A stretch of 64,000 nt of DNA from Byssothecium circinans. Lineage: Eukaryota > Ascomycota > Dothideomycetes > Pleosporales > Massarinaceae. Positions 33,102 to 43,855 of this stretch are shown in pieces; position 1 is the stretch's first letter; every line of letters starts with the position of its first letter. The stretch covers positions 807,534 to 871,533 of the forward strand of contig ML976984.1 in NCBI GenBank assembly GCA_010015675.1, read 5' to 3'. The translations under genes and the position numbers were made by a program. The notes beneath the pieces are model-generated. The model did no database searches. It was not told the origin of the DNA and saw only the letters and a list, made by a program, of their open reading frames with translations.

Positions 33102-34353
33102 CTAAAATGTCTTTTCCAAGGAACCGTTCTCCCGGCGGAGAAGCTTCAAGTATGCTTCCATCCAATTGTCATTTACAAATTTCTGGTGACCTTTATATCG
33201 CAGAAGCCCCTGAAATATACTGGCGCCGTCTGACAACAACATGTTCGCAATCAATGGGGTCCTCTCGTCGCTGATCCCCGTTCCGGCTTCGGCGATTTCC
33301 AACATCTTTTTGTATTCCTGGAGTCTTGGTTCGGTCCTCTTGATACGGTCAATTGCAGCTGGCCTGGTCTCAACGTGTCCTGGAGGCTCTGTGTCCAGCC
33401 CTGTCAAGGCCGGATACTGGGCGACGACTTCAATCGGCGCAGCCATGACTCCGTCGAAGTCGATCACACCGACAATTTCGAAATGATCATTCACGAGAAT
33501 GTCGCGCAAAATCGCGATTCACGAGGCGGAAGGGACCTCCCGAATTGCTGTGACCGTATGACGACATGAGATGTTTGAAGAGAACCGGGTTTGCAAACGA
33601 ACAACTTGTTTTGATATCAAGTGCATCACTGCTTCTGCACACTTGAAGCTCGTGGTTCGCGAGGTCAACGTAGTAGTCCATTGAAGAGGTCCAAGGCCCC
33701 TTACCGGTCTCGACCTCTGGACCAATAAAGAAATCTTGTGTGTGTTCATCTTGCTGAAGGCTTCCAATCTGGGCGAATGTGAAGGACGACATCGTGACCT
33801 GAATGCCAGCCATTTGTCTCTGGTGTGCCAAACATTCCTACCTCACTTTTCATTGCCTGTCGCAGCTCTGACGCAACGGTTCCGTGGATATAATCCAACA
33901 GGATATACGGAGCTCCAAAACGTCATTTGTCAGGTCGACGCTATAGGAATGCACTCCCGGAACAGGGATGGAGGTTTTGGCCCTTTCCAGTCAGCTCCTT
34001 TCCACAATGCACTGCATGCGACATACTTCAAGAACTTCATACTGGCTATTTCCACCTTGAGAATGCTGGCCACGTCGAGCAATTCGTGATCTAATGCGTT
34101 GAGTGGTGGTAGCCTAACCCTTGCGACCCAACTGATCCCGTCGGCAAATACAACGCGGCGGACCATGTTGAAGTGACCGATGGAATATTTTTCGGAGAAT
34201 TCGAAGGCCCGAAGAAATTGATGCGAGAACATCCCACTTGACCGCCGCGACGAACGTCGTGGCCCGGTTGTAGAATTCACCATTCAGCTCGTATTCGTCA
34301 GCTCCTATCCAGGAAGCACTTCCAAGGGAATCGATTAGATCTTCAACCGCCAT
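33102..34353 (-). pseudogene. APH-like phosphotransferase pseudogene, multiple frameshifts
   Basis: Pieces of one protein appear in order in different frames. They are MAVEDLIDSLGSASWIG (from 34353); FEFSEKYSIGHFNMVRRVVF and ISWVARVRLP; YILLDYIHGTVASELRQAMK near 33900; IGPEVETGKGPWTSSMDYY near 33720; and DILVNDHFEIVGVIDFDG (from 33509). This is the fungal APH/CHK-like family with at least three frame breaks. The catalytic loop is split by a frameshift and reads NRDF where HGDF is expected. No single frame could give a working enzyme unless the breaks were sequencing errors. It lies antisense between two HET fragments. Confidence 0.8.
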
Positions 34354-34577
34354 GCTGTTTTTTCGCTAGGTATTTTGGCTTGTACTGGTCTGGGGTTGGG
34401 CGTCTACTAAAGGTAGACAAGCTGTACTAAGACCCCGCACACGGACCCGGACGATGCGGCCGGACTCAACACCCGCAACTTAGTAAGCTTACTTAGGAGT
34501 AATGATACCGTATTGAACGTAAAATAACAACCAAAAATAACGTGGACCTACATGCAGCCCTGAAAGGCCTTAAGAAG

Positions 34578-34950
34578 CTCAGCGGGAGTGGTCGATGTTG
34601 TATTGATAAAACGAGCAGTGCAGAGTTGTCCGAGGCGATTAACTCCATGCGGCTACGTATACTTGCCTGATATGTCTACTGGTGACTCTGCTGGCGACTC
34701 ATCATCCCAGGAGTCGTGGAAACTTGCCTCCAAACAGATTCGATGGTTCCAATGGTTCACACGAGGCTGGACACTTCAACAGCTCATTGCTCCAACATTA
34801 GTTGAGCTCTTTCCTGCAGAGGGCCAGCGAGTTGGCGACAAACGTTCGATGGTACAAGAGATTTACAGTATCACGGGTATTAGTGTTCACGCACTGCAGT
34901 GAGATCCCCTCTCCCAGCTCAACCATGAATATCTTTCGGTATGTGCTGCG
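34578..34950 (+). pseudogene. HET-domain relic, central piece
   Basis: Near 34591-34650 one frame reads CCIDKTSSAELSEAINSM, the central HET signature. The frame then shifts to GYVYLPDMS and continues as WFTRGWTLQQLIAPTLVELF and DKRSMVQEIYSITGISVHALQ, all in HET order. The residues usually joining the two parts (about ten, the FRWYxxS stretch) are missing. A TGA at 34900-34902 is followed by DPLSQL in frame, the next HET-like words, after which similarity fades. With the piece at 32747 this accounts for most of one HET domain. Confidence 0.78.
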
Positions 34951-35070
34951 GGGGCGCAGGGAAAACACGATGAGGGAGAGAGGTTGAGTCGGCGAGAAGA
35001 CAATTGACACTCTCCATTCCAGATCGGGAGATGTTACTACCGCTGTAATAGCAAGTATCATTATACCACA

Positions 35071-36135
35071 TTAGACGGGATGTGGACTTTCAGACCCATC
35101 AACTTGGACTCCGCAACTTGCGTCTATCCCAACGTATTCTAGTATTTTGGCTAGGCCTTGCAAGTCTCCTTCTACTGTCCCTGCTGTCTTCTCCTCCATC
35201 CAGCCTTCTGTGCGCCCACCTTCGAAATCGATAATCCACGCATCGTTGTTGACGTTAATTAGGACGTCATCTGGCTTCACATCACCCCAAATAATGCCAC
35301 CCTCGTGCAAACATTTCAGCGTATGTGAGACTTGATCTGCCCACTGCTGTCGTAAAGAGCCCGGTGTGTCAGGTCTGACAGCACATGCCAAGGTTTTGTT
35401 CCGACAATCGATGTAGGAAAGTAATAGCCCATAGATCGGGCCGTTGTCATCATCCTGAACAAGACCATGGAGCCGTGATATGCGTAGATCTTTTGCTAGC
35501 CCAGCCTCTTCTATGCGCTTGTAGTTCCTGATCTCCTCTCGCACCCTCCGAGTATCTCCAAAATGACATGTTTTGAAGAAGCAGGTCGTTTTTCCACCGA
35601 CGAGTACTTTGCTTGGGCAGCGAGACAGTGCCTCTTCGGGAGAGTCGCCGCAAAGTTGAACCTGCTGTGGATGGAACGATGGCCACGGCGAACAAAGTTC
35701 CTGGTCCAGGTGAACATCATGGGGAAGTCGTTCGGATGGGCCTTGGTCGTTCGGAAAGGGTACAAGCTCGCCTTTGACAGCGCGCAAAGTATAACCCACG
35801 GTCTCCGGGAAGAGGTACTCTTGTAGTGTGGGCTTGTGGTGTTCGAGCAGAGGTGGCACAGCCCGGAATATTAGGAAAAAGGGTTCGAGGGCCCAGTCGT
35901 ACAAATCGTCGACAGTCAGACCATCTAGTTCGAAAGTCTCTGCAACTTGAAGGTAGTGGAGATACGTTTCCTTGATGGAAGGAGAGTCCTCAAAGTGATC
36001 AGAGGACAAGGGGATGCGGAAGCGCTTGCCATTGCACATGACCGTTAACTCAGATTCGGTGTCACAGGCGCTGAAGAAGAACTCGATGACGGTAAAATAA
36101 CATGGCCGCCCATTTTTATTGAAGAGTGAAAACAT
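35071..36135 (-). CDS. Protein-kinase-like protein with altered catalytic residues
   Basis: A single open exon of 354 residues. The C-terminal half is kinase-like: SYIDCRNKTL in the hinge region, HEGGIIWGDVKPDDVLIN near residue 280-300 and AWIIDFEGG. This resembles a fungal-specific kinase-like family whose members usually read GDxKPxNVxI and IDFGGG. Here the Asn is Asp and the DFG Gly is Glu, so it may be a pseudokinase or a decaying gene, although the frame is intact. No glycine-rich loop is obvious. The N-terminal 130 residues carry no domain I recognise. It lies beside the HET relic in the accessory island. Confidence 0.65.
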   Translation of the reverse strand: MFSLFNKNGRPCYFTVIEFFFSACDTESELTVMCNGKRFRIPLSSDHFEDSPSIKETYLHYLQVAETFELDGLTVDDLYDWALEPFFLIFRAVPPLLEHHKPTLQEYLFPETVGYTLRAVKGELVPFPNDQGPSERLPHDVHLDQELCSPWPSFHPQQVQLCGDSPEEALSRCPSKVLVGGKTTCFFKTCHFGDTRRVREEIRNYKRIEEAGLAKDLRISRLHGLVQDDDNGPIYGLLLSYIDCRNKTLACAVRPDTPGSLRQQWADQVSHTLKCLHEGGIIWGDVKPDDVLINVNNDAWIIDFEGGRTEGWMEEKTAGTVEGDLQGLAKILEYVGIDASCGVQVDGSESPHPV

Positions 36136-36514
36136 TACGCGCCCGGGAGACGGTTAGAGGAAAAAGGCAGTAGGAGATGCAAAAGAATGCAGCAGGTTGT
36201 TGGGATAGAGCGCGTCTCGTGAGTTTATGCTGGCGTAAGCGAGGGCACCCCCGTTTAGGCAACAACAAACTCGCGGCAACGACGACAGAGAAAACCAGAA
36301 TAATAAGCGGGCGCAGGAACCGAGTCGCGTTAAACCTTCAATACAGCATGATAACTCTAACATAGACCCCTAGACGCCTAGAGTCGTCAAAGTTGCTAAA
36401 GCTTAGAGAGAAGCCCGATTTCGCTTTCTATTAGGCCGAGGTTTGGAATCATGGATGGATAATGGGCTGCCCATTTTCTCTAGCCTGACCCCATTTTTGC
36501 ACGTTCACCCTCAT
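36136..36514. other. Intergenic, 379 bp
   Basis: Upstream flank of the kinase-like gene and 3' flank of the F-box gene. No gene is seen. Confidence 0.5.
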
Positions 36515-38337
36515 TCACTCCGCTTCTCCTCCACTAATCTGGCCCTGGAGCTCTCCCGTCAAGTCTTTGTCGAATGAGACGACATCAATTGAGTTACTCA
36601 AAAATCCGGTCGAGGTCTCGTTTAAGATGACAGCAAATCGATCGTTCAGCAGCAGTCGTGCCTTTGAGTGCTTCCGGACAAAGTTAAAGTCGACATCCAA
36701 TCCATTTACTTGACCTTGAGCCCAAACTACCTGCTGTGCATAGATGACGGGTCTGAACACTGGCTCGTCGCTACTAATGTTGTTAGCAAACACTGTAGTG
36801 ATGTGTATGGGCACCTGGAATTACAAGCACGTATCCATTTTGACGATAGAAATAGACTTTACCTGTTCCCGAGAAACGCAAGGACAACACCATCTTCTAG
36901 AACACAAGGGGTTTTCCTGGCACCCACTGCAACAGACGTCTCAGGAACGGCTCGATAACAAGTCCCTTTCCACCATGCAATTCTGCTGTCCAGTTGGTCG
37001 CAGCAATCTCCTGAAACCTCAGGGGGGAGGCTTACAGTACACGTTCTTTCGTCGTATTCGATCATTATTATCTTTTTGTACACAACCCGGCGAGGCCTTC
37101 TGTTCACAACATTGAGAAGATATCGACCTTTTCTGTTGATCGGTTGGATATAGGGGTCGATCCGGAAATTTTTGATGCCTTGTGACATAGTATCAAAAGC
37201 ACCATGCTGTAGAGGATGCCCTTCAAACGTGAAGCTCCCGTAGTAAACAATACAGTCGTTGTCCGGCTTGTGCAGTGAACAACCCAAGAGAGGGCACGTA
37301 GTAGTAGTGAAAATGGTCAAAGTATCAGAGGTTGAATTTGCCAGTAATACCATGTCGACGCTGTGGTATCTGGGAAACGTCAGCCTGTTTGTCTCAAGAA
37401 TTGTTGGCCGAATCAATTTCTGCCCAGGTTCAAAAATGGATCATTGTGTTAGAGAACGCCGCTGTTACGCACTTGCTATTGCGAGGCCCGAATGGAGGCT
37501 GGTCGCGGCCGACTCGAAATGAGCTCCCCTTCTGCGTGTCGAAGTTCCACACGTATACCTCAACGTGGTCCGGTAGAACGCCACCGCAGATCACGGTACG
37601 TCTGCGGCATGCCAGCGCCTGGAACATGTTCGCGAACAACTTGAACTTGCTCCGCTGCCCGCCTACAAGATCGGACACATAGCAAGTATTGCTCTTGGTT
37701 GCGAAAGCGAGGATCTCTTCCGATGCCGCGACTGCGGAGATGGTATCTCGTGCATCGCCATGCATTTGCCACGCATCCCCGGTCCGCAAGTTGTTGACTG
37801 ACAGTGTTCTGAGCGACGGGTCACAGCCCACCAAGGTTTCTTCAACCAGCCTGGTATGGAATACCATCGACCCTTCGACTTTAGATGAAAGGCCGACATA
37901 GCCTCCAGAGCGGAAACGGTGGACATTCTGTGCCCTTTGCTTGCAATCTGTGTAATTGAAGTCTTTGAGCTGTAGAGTTCCATCGTACCATTCATTCAAG
38001 CTCGGCTTCACGACATCTAGGCTTCGTAGAAGAGTGTGCCAACGTCGGGAGACCTGCGATTTGTCAGCCCGACAGCTCTGGTGGATTGGTGTTGATGGGC
38101 GCTCACTCGCTGGAGATGGAATGGGGTCGATGTATCCAGATAGGAGAAGACGTGAGCCACGAGTTCAACGGGCAGAGAGGCGATGATGTCATGCTGGAAG
38201 GTCCTGGCTTCTAAGAGTTCGCGGGCGCAGCGCCATTCGTACGGAGACAGTTCCAGGAAGAGGGCACCGAGAGCTTCTCTGCGCGAGTCGTGGGTGCGCA
38301 GAGCCCTAAAAGCATGAATTAGTGCGGCGTCGCCCAT
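36515..38337 (-). CDS. F-box protein
   Basis: Exons 38337-38107, 38053-37469, 37419-36863 and 36773-36515 close in phase to 543 residues. The F-box lies at about 54-90: SLPVELVAHVFSYLDT, then HLQRVSRRWHTLL across the first splice junction. The remainder is beta-rich with repeated strand patterns, suggesting a propeller-like substrate domain, but no WD or kelch signature is clear. It should be a substrate adaptor of an SCF ubiquitin ligase; the target is unknown. The last intron could be mis-called: an alternative acceptor at about 36815 would break phase, so I used the TAG acceptor at 36774-36775. Confidence 0.75.
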
Positions 38338-38811
38338 TCTGGCGAGTGGCAGGCGTGGCGCCGGTGGGTGAATGCATGGTGTTGCGCAGGGCTCTAGCCT
38401 CTCGTGCCTCTCTCGGGGGTCCGTGCGCGGCCCGGTAGTGTGGACAAGGGCGATCTCTATGCCCTAACCAACGCTACACGGTCCCATGGTTCCAATGTTA
38501 CCTAGGTATGCTGGCCAATATCAGAGCACATCATGTCCTGCATACCCATTCTTCACGGGACGGAGCATATGGAGCACAGATATAACCGACAGTTGTGCCG
38601 GCGGAGGTTTCAGTCGCGCGCTGCATGTGGGAGCAGGCAGGATGCAGGGCTCTTCGGCAAAGAGAGTACCAGTTGACGGCTGTAGGCCAGTGTGGACAAG
38701 TGCCGGCGCGTCTATAGTAGTGTCTGCTCACATATGTGACCGCTGAACGAGTTGTTATTAGGCGCACGCTCTGTCAGCTGCAAATTCCCCATGTAAATGT
38801 AAATGTAGGCT

Positions 38812-38833
38812 CTCCGCCCTCCGCCCTCCGCCC
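38812..38833 (+). repeat. Tandem CCGCCCT heptamer, about 3 copies
   Basis: Three consecutive CCGCCCT units (38814-38820, 38821-38827, and 38828-38833 lacking the last base). Confidence 0.85.
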
Positions 38834-38877
38834 ACAGAGTCACAGACCTCGGGACGCTCCACGCCTTCCTCCCGGGT

Positions 38878-38895
38878 AGTGCCAGTGCCAGTGCC
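38878..38895 (+). repeat. Tandem AGTGCC hexamer, 3 copies
   Basis: Three perfect AGTGCC units in the upstream region of the HSF-type gene. Confidence 0.85.
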
Positions 38896-39103
38896 TGCCT
38901 GTTCGCTCCGACTCACTCCACGTGCAGGTGCGGCCAGGTAACCTGGGAAGGCAGTTGCGACGGCTCGATTATTGCCCAAGGAGAAGAAGCACGGGGGAGT
39001 GCATCTGCCACAAGTGTTGCACATCGAAACTCCACCTTTGCCAAGCACCGCCGCAATCCTTTTCTTCCATCCCTTTTGCGTTGCGTGTTCGTCTGATCCA
39101 TCT

Positions 39104-39127
39104 CGCATCCGCATCCGCATCTGCATC
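39104..39127 (+). repeat. Tandem CGCATC hexamer, 4 copies
   Basis: Four hexamers; the last has T for the first C. Confidence 0.85.
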
Positions 39128-39265
39128 GGCACCGGTATCGAAGAGTGCAGCCCCTGCGTGAATCACGGACGCGCCTTCCGCTGCGCTGCTGCTCCTTCTC
39201 CTGTCTCGACGGCAGCTGCCTTTTCCGACAAAGACCAGCTTGGGCCTGCCTGCCGTACCGCGTAC

Positions 39266-39289
39266 CTGCCCTACTGCCCTACTGCCCTA
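39266..39289 (+). repeat. Tandem CTGCCCTA octamer, 3 copies
   Basis: Three perfect octamers about 170 bp before the HSF-type start codon. Confidence 0.85.
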
Positions 39290-39459
39290 CCTACCACCCA
39301 CAGCTTCTGGAACATCCACCGCTCTTGCCCGCCCCTACTAAAAACATCGCATCGATCACGACCCCGACCACGACCACAGCCTGACCGTTGCGCGCCCGCG
39401 ACGCTCCGTCCCGCTGTGTGCTATGCTATACCCAGCCCTCATCTCAACACCGCGATACC

Positions 39460-41488
39460 ATGGCCTCGGTCGCTGAAGCCCGCCGCAGCCCATTCTCCGC
39501 CGATCCGCTCCACCAGGGACTGCACAAGTCCATCCCAATCCTCCCCTCCTCGTCCAGTGCCTCAAACCTCACCCCACCGCGAGACCCCATGGATGTCTCC
39601 CACCCCAGCATCCCCATCATGGGCCCGCCCGTGCTGAGCAGCCCCGTGGGCGATCGCAACGGGAACAACCAGGAGCAATCGGGCGGCGGCGAAGCGGAGA
39701 ACAGGTCTGTGAATGGCGGTGCCTCCTCTGCGCCTGTGGGTGCTGCTGCCGCCGCCCAGCAGCCCAAGGTGGTTCAGACGGCCTTCATTCACAAGCTATA
39801 CAAGTGCGTAGTCCCAGATGACATGCAGCTGTATGTGGCGGCTAATGCGACCACAGCATGCTCGAGGATCAAAGCATCCAGCACCTCATTTCGTGGTCGA
39901 GCACCAACGAGAGTTTTGTCATGTCCCCCTCCAGCGACTTCTCCAAAGTGCTGTCGTACGTACATCGGGAGCTATGGCCTCTTTAATCTGTCTAACCGAC
40001 ATTCAGATCGTACTTCAAACACACCAACATCTCATCATTCGTCCGTCAATTGAACATGTATGGCTTCCACAAAGGTAGGTTTGGAGCCATCCTAACCGCC
40101 TCAAGACGAGCTGCGCTGACATTGCCCAGTGAGCGATGTGTTCCACACTGGATCACCTGACTCGCCATTGTGGGAGTTCAAGCACGGCAACGGTAGTTTC
40201 AAGCGGGGCGACCTTGTAGGCCTCCGGGAAATTAAGCGCCGTGCTTCGAGGCACGCGCTCATTCATCGAGATTCCTTTTCGACGCCCAAAGTGCCCATCG
40301 GACCGCCGGCTGCTCCAACAGTCGAACCGATGCCGGATCCAGTTGAATCGAGACTCAATGTTTTGGAGCACAGTCTATACGACATGCAGACGCGCATGCA
40401 ACGTTCGGAGGACAGCTGTGCCTATCTGAACCAGAAAAATATGCTTCTCTTGGACGGCATGACAAGGTGCCACCAGGTCGGTTGATTTGCCCTAGGTTTC
40501 AACAACATTCGCTAATGCATGGCACAGTGGAATCATGAGCTCGCAAGTTATATTATGGCCTTAGTGCCAGACCCAGAGAACCAGATTCACAAGGATGGTA
40601 AGGAATTTTGCCTATACTCTATCCGAACAACTCTCACCAAGTCTAGTGTCTTTGATACAGCGAGACATTGCCCGCCAAACTGAGATGCTGCGTGGCATCG
40701 ATGGTCCAGAAGAGCCTATGTCTGCTCGTCAGCCCTTCTTTTTGCAGGTAGAACCCAACAATCAGGCCCCTCTTTCCCCGCGACAAATGCCGCAGGACAA
40801 TATCTCCGAGTCCCGACGAGGTTCGCTAGCTGGTCTCCCAGCGCGTCAAGCCCAATTCAAAGCTCCGGTCCCGGCACATATTGCTATTTCTCCACGACGT
40901 TATGGCTCAATAGGCACGGGTAATTATTCTCCATCTTCAGCCAGAACCCCAGCGACTCACCAGCCACCCCCACCTCCACCAACTATCCAGCATCCGGGTG
41001 GAACACTGGGAAGCAATCTAAACAACTCCACATCCCCACCTTATAATCTATATAGGCGACATACCTCGGCAGATATACGTACGCACGGCTGGCCACCACA
41101 ACTACCACCTGCACACTCGCCGTATGCATCTGGGCAAAATTCGAGTCAATGGCCGTCATCACCACATCGACCACCTATCGGAGGAGGTGACCAACAACTC
41201 CGTGATGCTTTGGAATCCTACCAGCTTCCTCGCGGCCCTCGCCAACAGTCGTCCCGACAGGGTACTCCGCCTTTGACAAGTGATACCACCCCTGCCACGT
41301 TAAGTGCGGACAGCAGTTGGTCTCTTCCAGGAGCTCGATACCCATTCAAGGGTATTGATACGCCTGGCCCGCCTACGCGTCGTTCAAGCATGGCATCGAA
41401 CGTGCATTCTTTGCTCAACCCCGCCGATACCCAAGAGCGGGCGGATGAAGATGACCCGGACGACGCACGAAAGCGAAAGCGAATGTAA
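39460..41488 (+). CDS. HSF-type DNA-binding regulator (Sfl1/Mga1-like)
   Basis: Six exons, 39460-39803, 39857-39955, 40007-40074, 40130-40476, 40528-40597 and 40647-41488, close in phase to 589 residues. The HSF domain spans about 105-200: AFIHKLYNMLEDQSIQHLIS, WSSTNESFVMSP, the recognition helix SSFVRQLNMYGFHK and WEFKHGNGSFKRGD. A coiled coil (ESRLNVLEHSLYDMQTRM) follows. The C-terminal 250 residues are Pro/Ser/Gln-rich and disordered, ending in a basic RKRKRM. The KRGDLVGLREIKRR block after the domain resembles the Sfl1/Mga1 branch, which controls morphology and cell-surface genes, rather than Hsf1 itself; the assignment is by memory. Confidence 0.88.
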
Positions 41489-43855
41489 CGACGAACTACT
41501 TTTTGATGTCAACAGTATACCCTCCATGTACTTGTACCTACTGATACCAGTGGGGCAGCAATGTTTCCGACATACGCCCCTCCAGTCACGACGACCTCGA
41601 CCTTTTCTTTCTTCTTTTCAGCTTCATGCAGCGCTCATTCCATCTTGTCATATACCAGACCTCACATTTGCACCACACCGTGCCGCAATTTTCTTCCGGA
41701 AAAGCGTTTTGACATGCCATTGGGCAAGAGCATATCGCGTCGCGCGTCACATGCAGCGTCTTTGGCAGGTACCTAACCTCCTTTCACTTTGTCTTTAATC
41801 TGCTTGATATTTTCGTCTTTCACGATCTGTGGATGCCCCGCTTTCTTGACATATATCCTTCATGATTAATATTGGGCTCGTGTGCCAGCTGTGTAAGCAC
41901 TCGCTTTGTCCCTATTTGGACTTGGGTCTCTTTTGTAAAGCCTCGGTGCATGTTGGGTAATTGGGATGGCAATCGCGTGTATGAAGCATTGCCGGAGTCT
42001 TCTTTCGTTACGCTTTTGTTTATAGCTATCATGATGCAATCCGACAAACAGATGGTGTTCCATGTTATCTCCTCCAAAGCCCTATTTCATCACTATAGTC
42101 GATCAAGTATCGCCTCTTAAAACAAAAATAATGCATAAATCTTGCCAATCGCTTGGATTGCCGTGACCCCACCTTCCAGAAGACCACCGCAAATAAAGAT
42201 TTGGAAATCAAGAAAAGCTCTTCCAACGCACCTTCGACACCAGCTGCGTTTCACACCCACCTAGAGAAATGGAATAACCATCGTCCCAACCAGCCGTCGT
42301 CACCTCGACCCAACTCTCGGGCCGGCCGTACCTCCCTCTCCCTTCCCTGTCTGTCTGTGACTCTCTCTGTGCAGACAACTCCGCCTCATCATGCACGTAG
42401 AACGTACGAGTTACACGTAGTTCCCAACCAGTGTGTTCCCTGAAACGCTGCGCGTCAACTTTTGTTTGATGATGCAGGAACCGGAACTTTATCGGTAGTT
42501 AGCTCGTATCGTATCGTAATTTTACCATGGTATCGTTGCGTCACGAGTTCTTGCAGCGTATTATTGGAACTTGTTGCTCCCCTTTTGTCGGGGAGGCCCG
42601 TGCGTGATAGGGTTCTAGAGGTTGTTTGATGGATTGCTGGATGGGGGGTTTTGAGGTTGGCGGAACGTGGAGGGGAGAGTTCGGGGGCGGTAGAACGGGG
42701 ATTGTGGAATGTGGAACGTGGGAATGATAGGGTTTGTTCGGCAGATATAAGTAGTAGACCTGGGATGTTTGGTATTGACTGGGAGGAAGCTTGTTTATAG
42801 AGGTTGTGAGTCGGTGGAAGGTAATCGTAGTCTAATTAGTGTTTATAGCTTTTTTTAGTTGAACCATTTTTGGATGGACGAGGGATAGAAGTGAGTGCTG
42901 AGATTGACATGGAGTCAGCGCATGTCGGGCGTTATTCCGTGTCGATGGTGTTTCGCACGAGGATTTTATGGACAGCGAATATCCGCTGTTTGTCGCCTGC
43001 ATGTCGCCTTGTGGTTTGGCTACATCTCAACATCACATGTAAAGCAGAGCGCAGAAAAATTAGCGGCGACTTTTTAATTCACTACCTCGCCGCTAAAAAC
43101 GATCATCCATCGCCAGTCTCCCATCAAGCGGTCTCAATCAATCTACACCCGCTTCCCTTTCGCAGGGCACGAGAATCAAGAAATGTCAAACCTTCAAGAT
43201 CCGACACGTCCCTCTATCCCGCGCTCCTACTACTCAAACCAAAGCGAGTCTTCCCGACCATCGCAGAACCAAATTCGTCAGAAAATGAGAGTCCCTTATC
43301 CTCCAACATGTGCAGCCCTTCCTTCCCAAATAATCCCCAATAATACTACAACAACATGGTGATCTTCCCTCGGTCAGATTCTTCTCGGTCCTCCATAAAA
43401 GAGTCGCTTGAACAAAGGAAACGCAGTTTCGACTGTTGTCATGTACTCTCTCCGGTCCCCGCTAGGGGGGATGGAGAGGGGGATGTAAGAAGCACGCATG
43501 GAAGGAAGGATGCAGAGTACACAAAAAGGGGATGATCTTTCACGGGAAAATGGGGCGGTTTCGTGTGAAAGAGGGGTTAAGGGTCTTGGGGGTAAGCAAA
43601 CTAACGCGCACGGAGAGAAAATGTGTAAGAGATGAGAGAGCAACCAGTTCCGTGCCGTGAACACCGGTCTCAGGGCACTTTCAACGCCAGTGATTACAAC
43701 GGGAGGGGAGTCAATCCTATCCAGGGGGGTGTTTTTTTGTGGGGTTTTCTGGTCCGTGGTGCGCGGGGGTCAATTTGATGGCGCGCGTGTGTGAGGTGAG
43801 ATGCTTGTGTCGTTGTCTGCGTGCTCTCAGACAAGTCGTCGACGGAAGTGCAACT
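41489..43855. other. Intergenic, 2.4 kb, convergent ends
   Basis: The longest gene-free stretch, between the 3' ends of the HSF-type and BTB genes. I looked for coding sequence on both strands and found only short unrelated frames. A 42.5-42.9 kb part is G/T-rich. No repeat pair or RNA gene is evident by eye. Confidence 0.45.

Larger units (their letters stand above)
38338..39459. other. Divergent promoter region rich in short tandem repeats
   Basis: 1.1 kb between the F-box start and the HSF-type start. It contains several short tandem arrays between 38.79 and 39.29 kb and is pyrimidine-rich on the plus strand close to 39460, consistent with a long leader of the HSF-type gene. No gene is supported. 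Confidence 0.55.

Noticed and set aside
41820..42120. Short open frames on both strands after the HSF-type gene
   Set aside because: No domain, no splice context and mutually overlapping.
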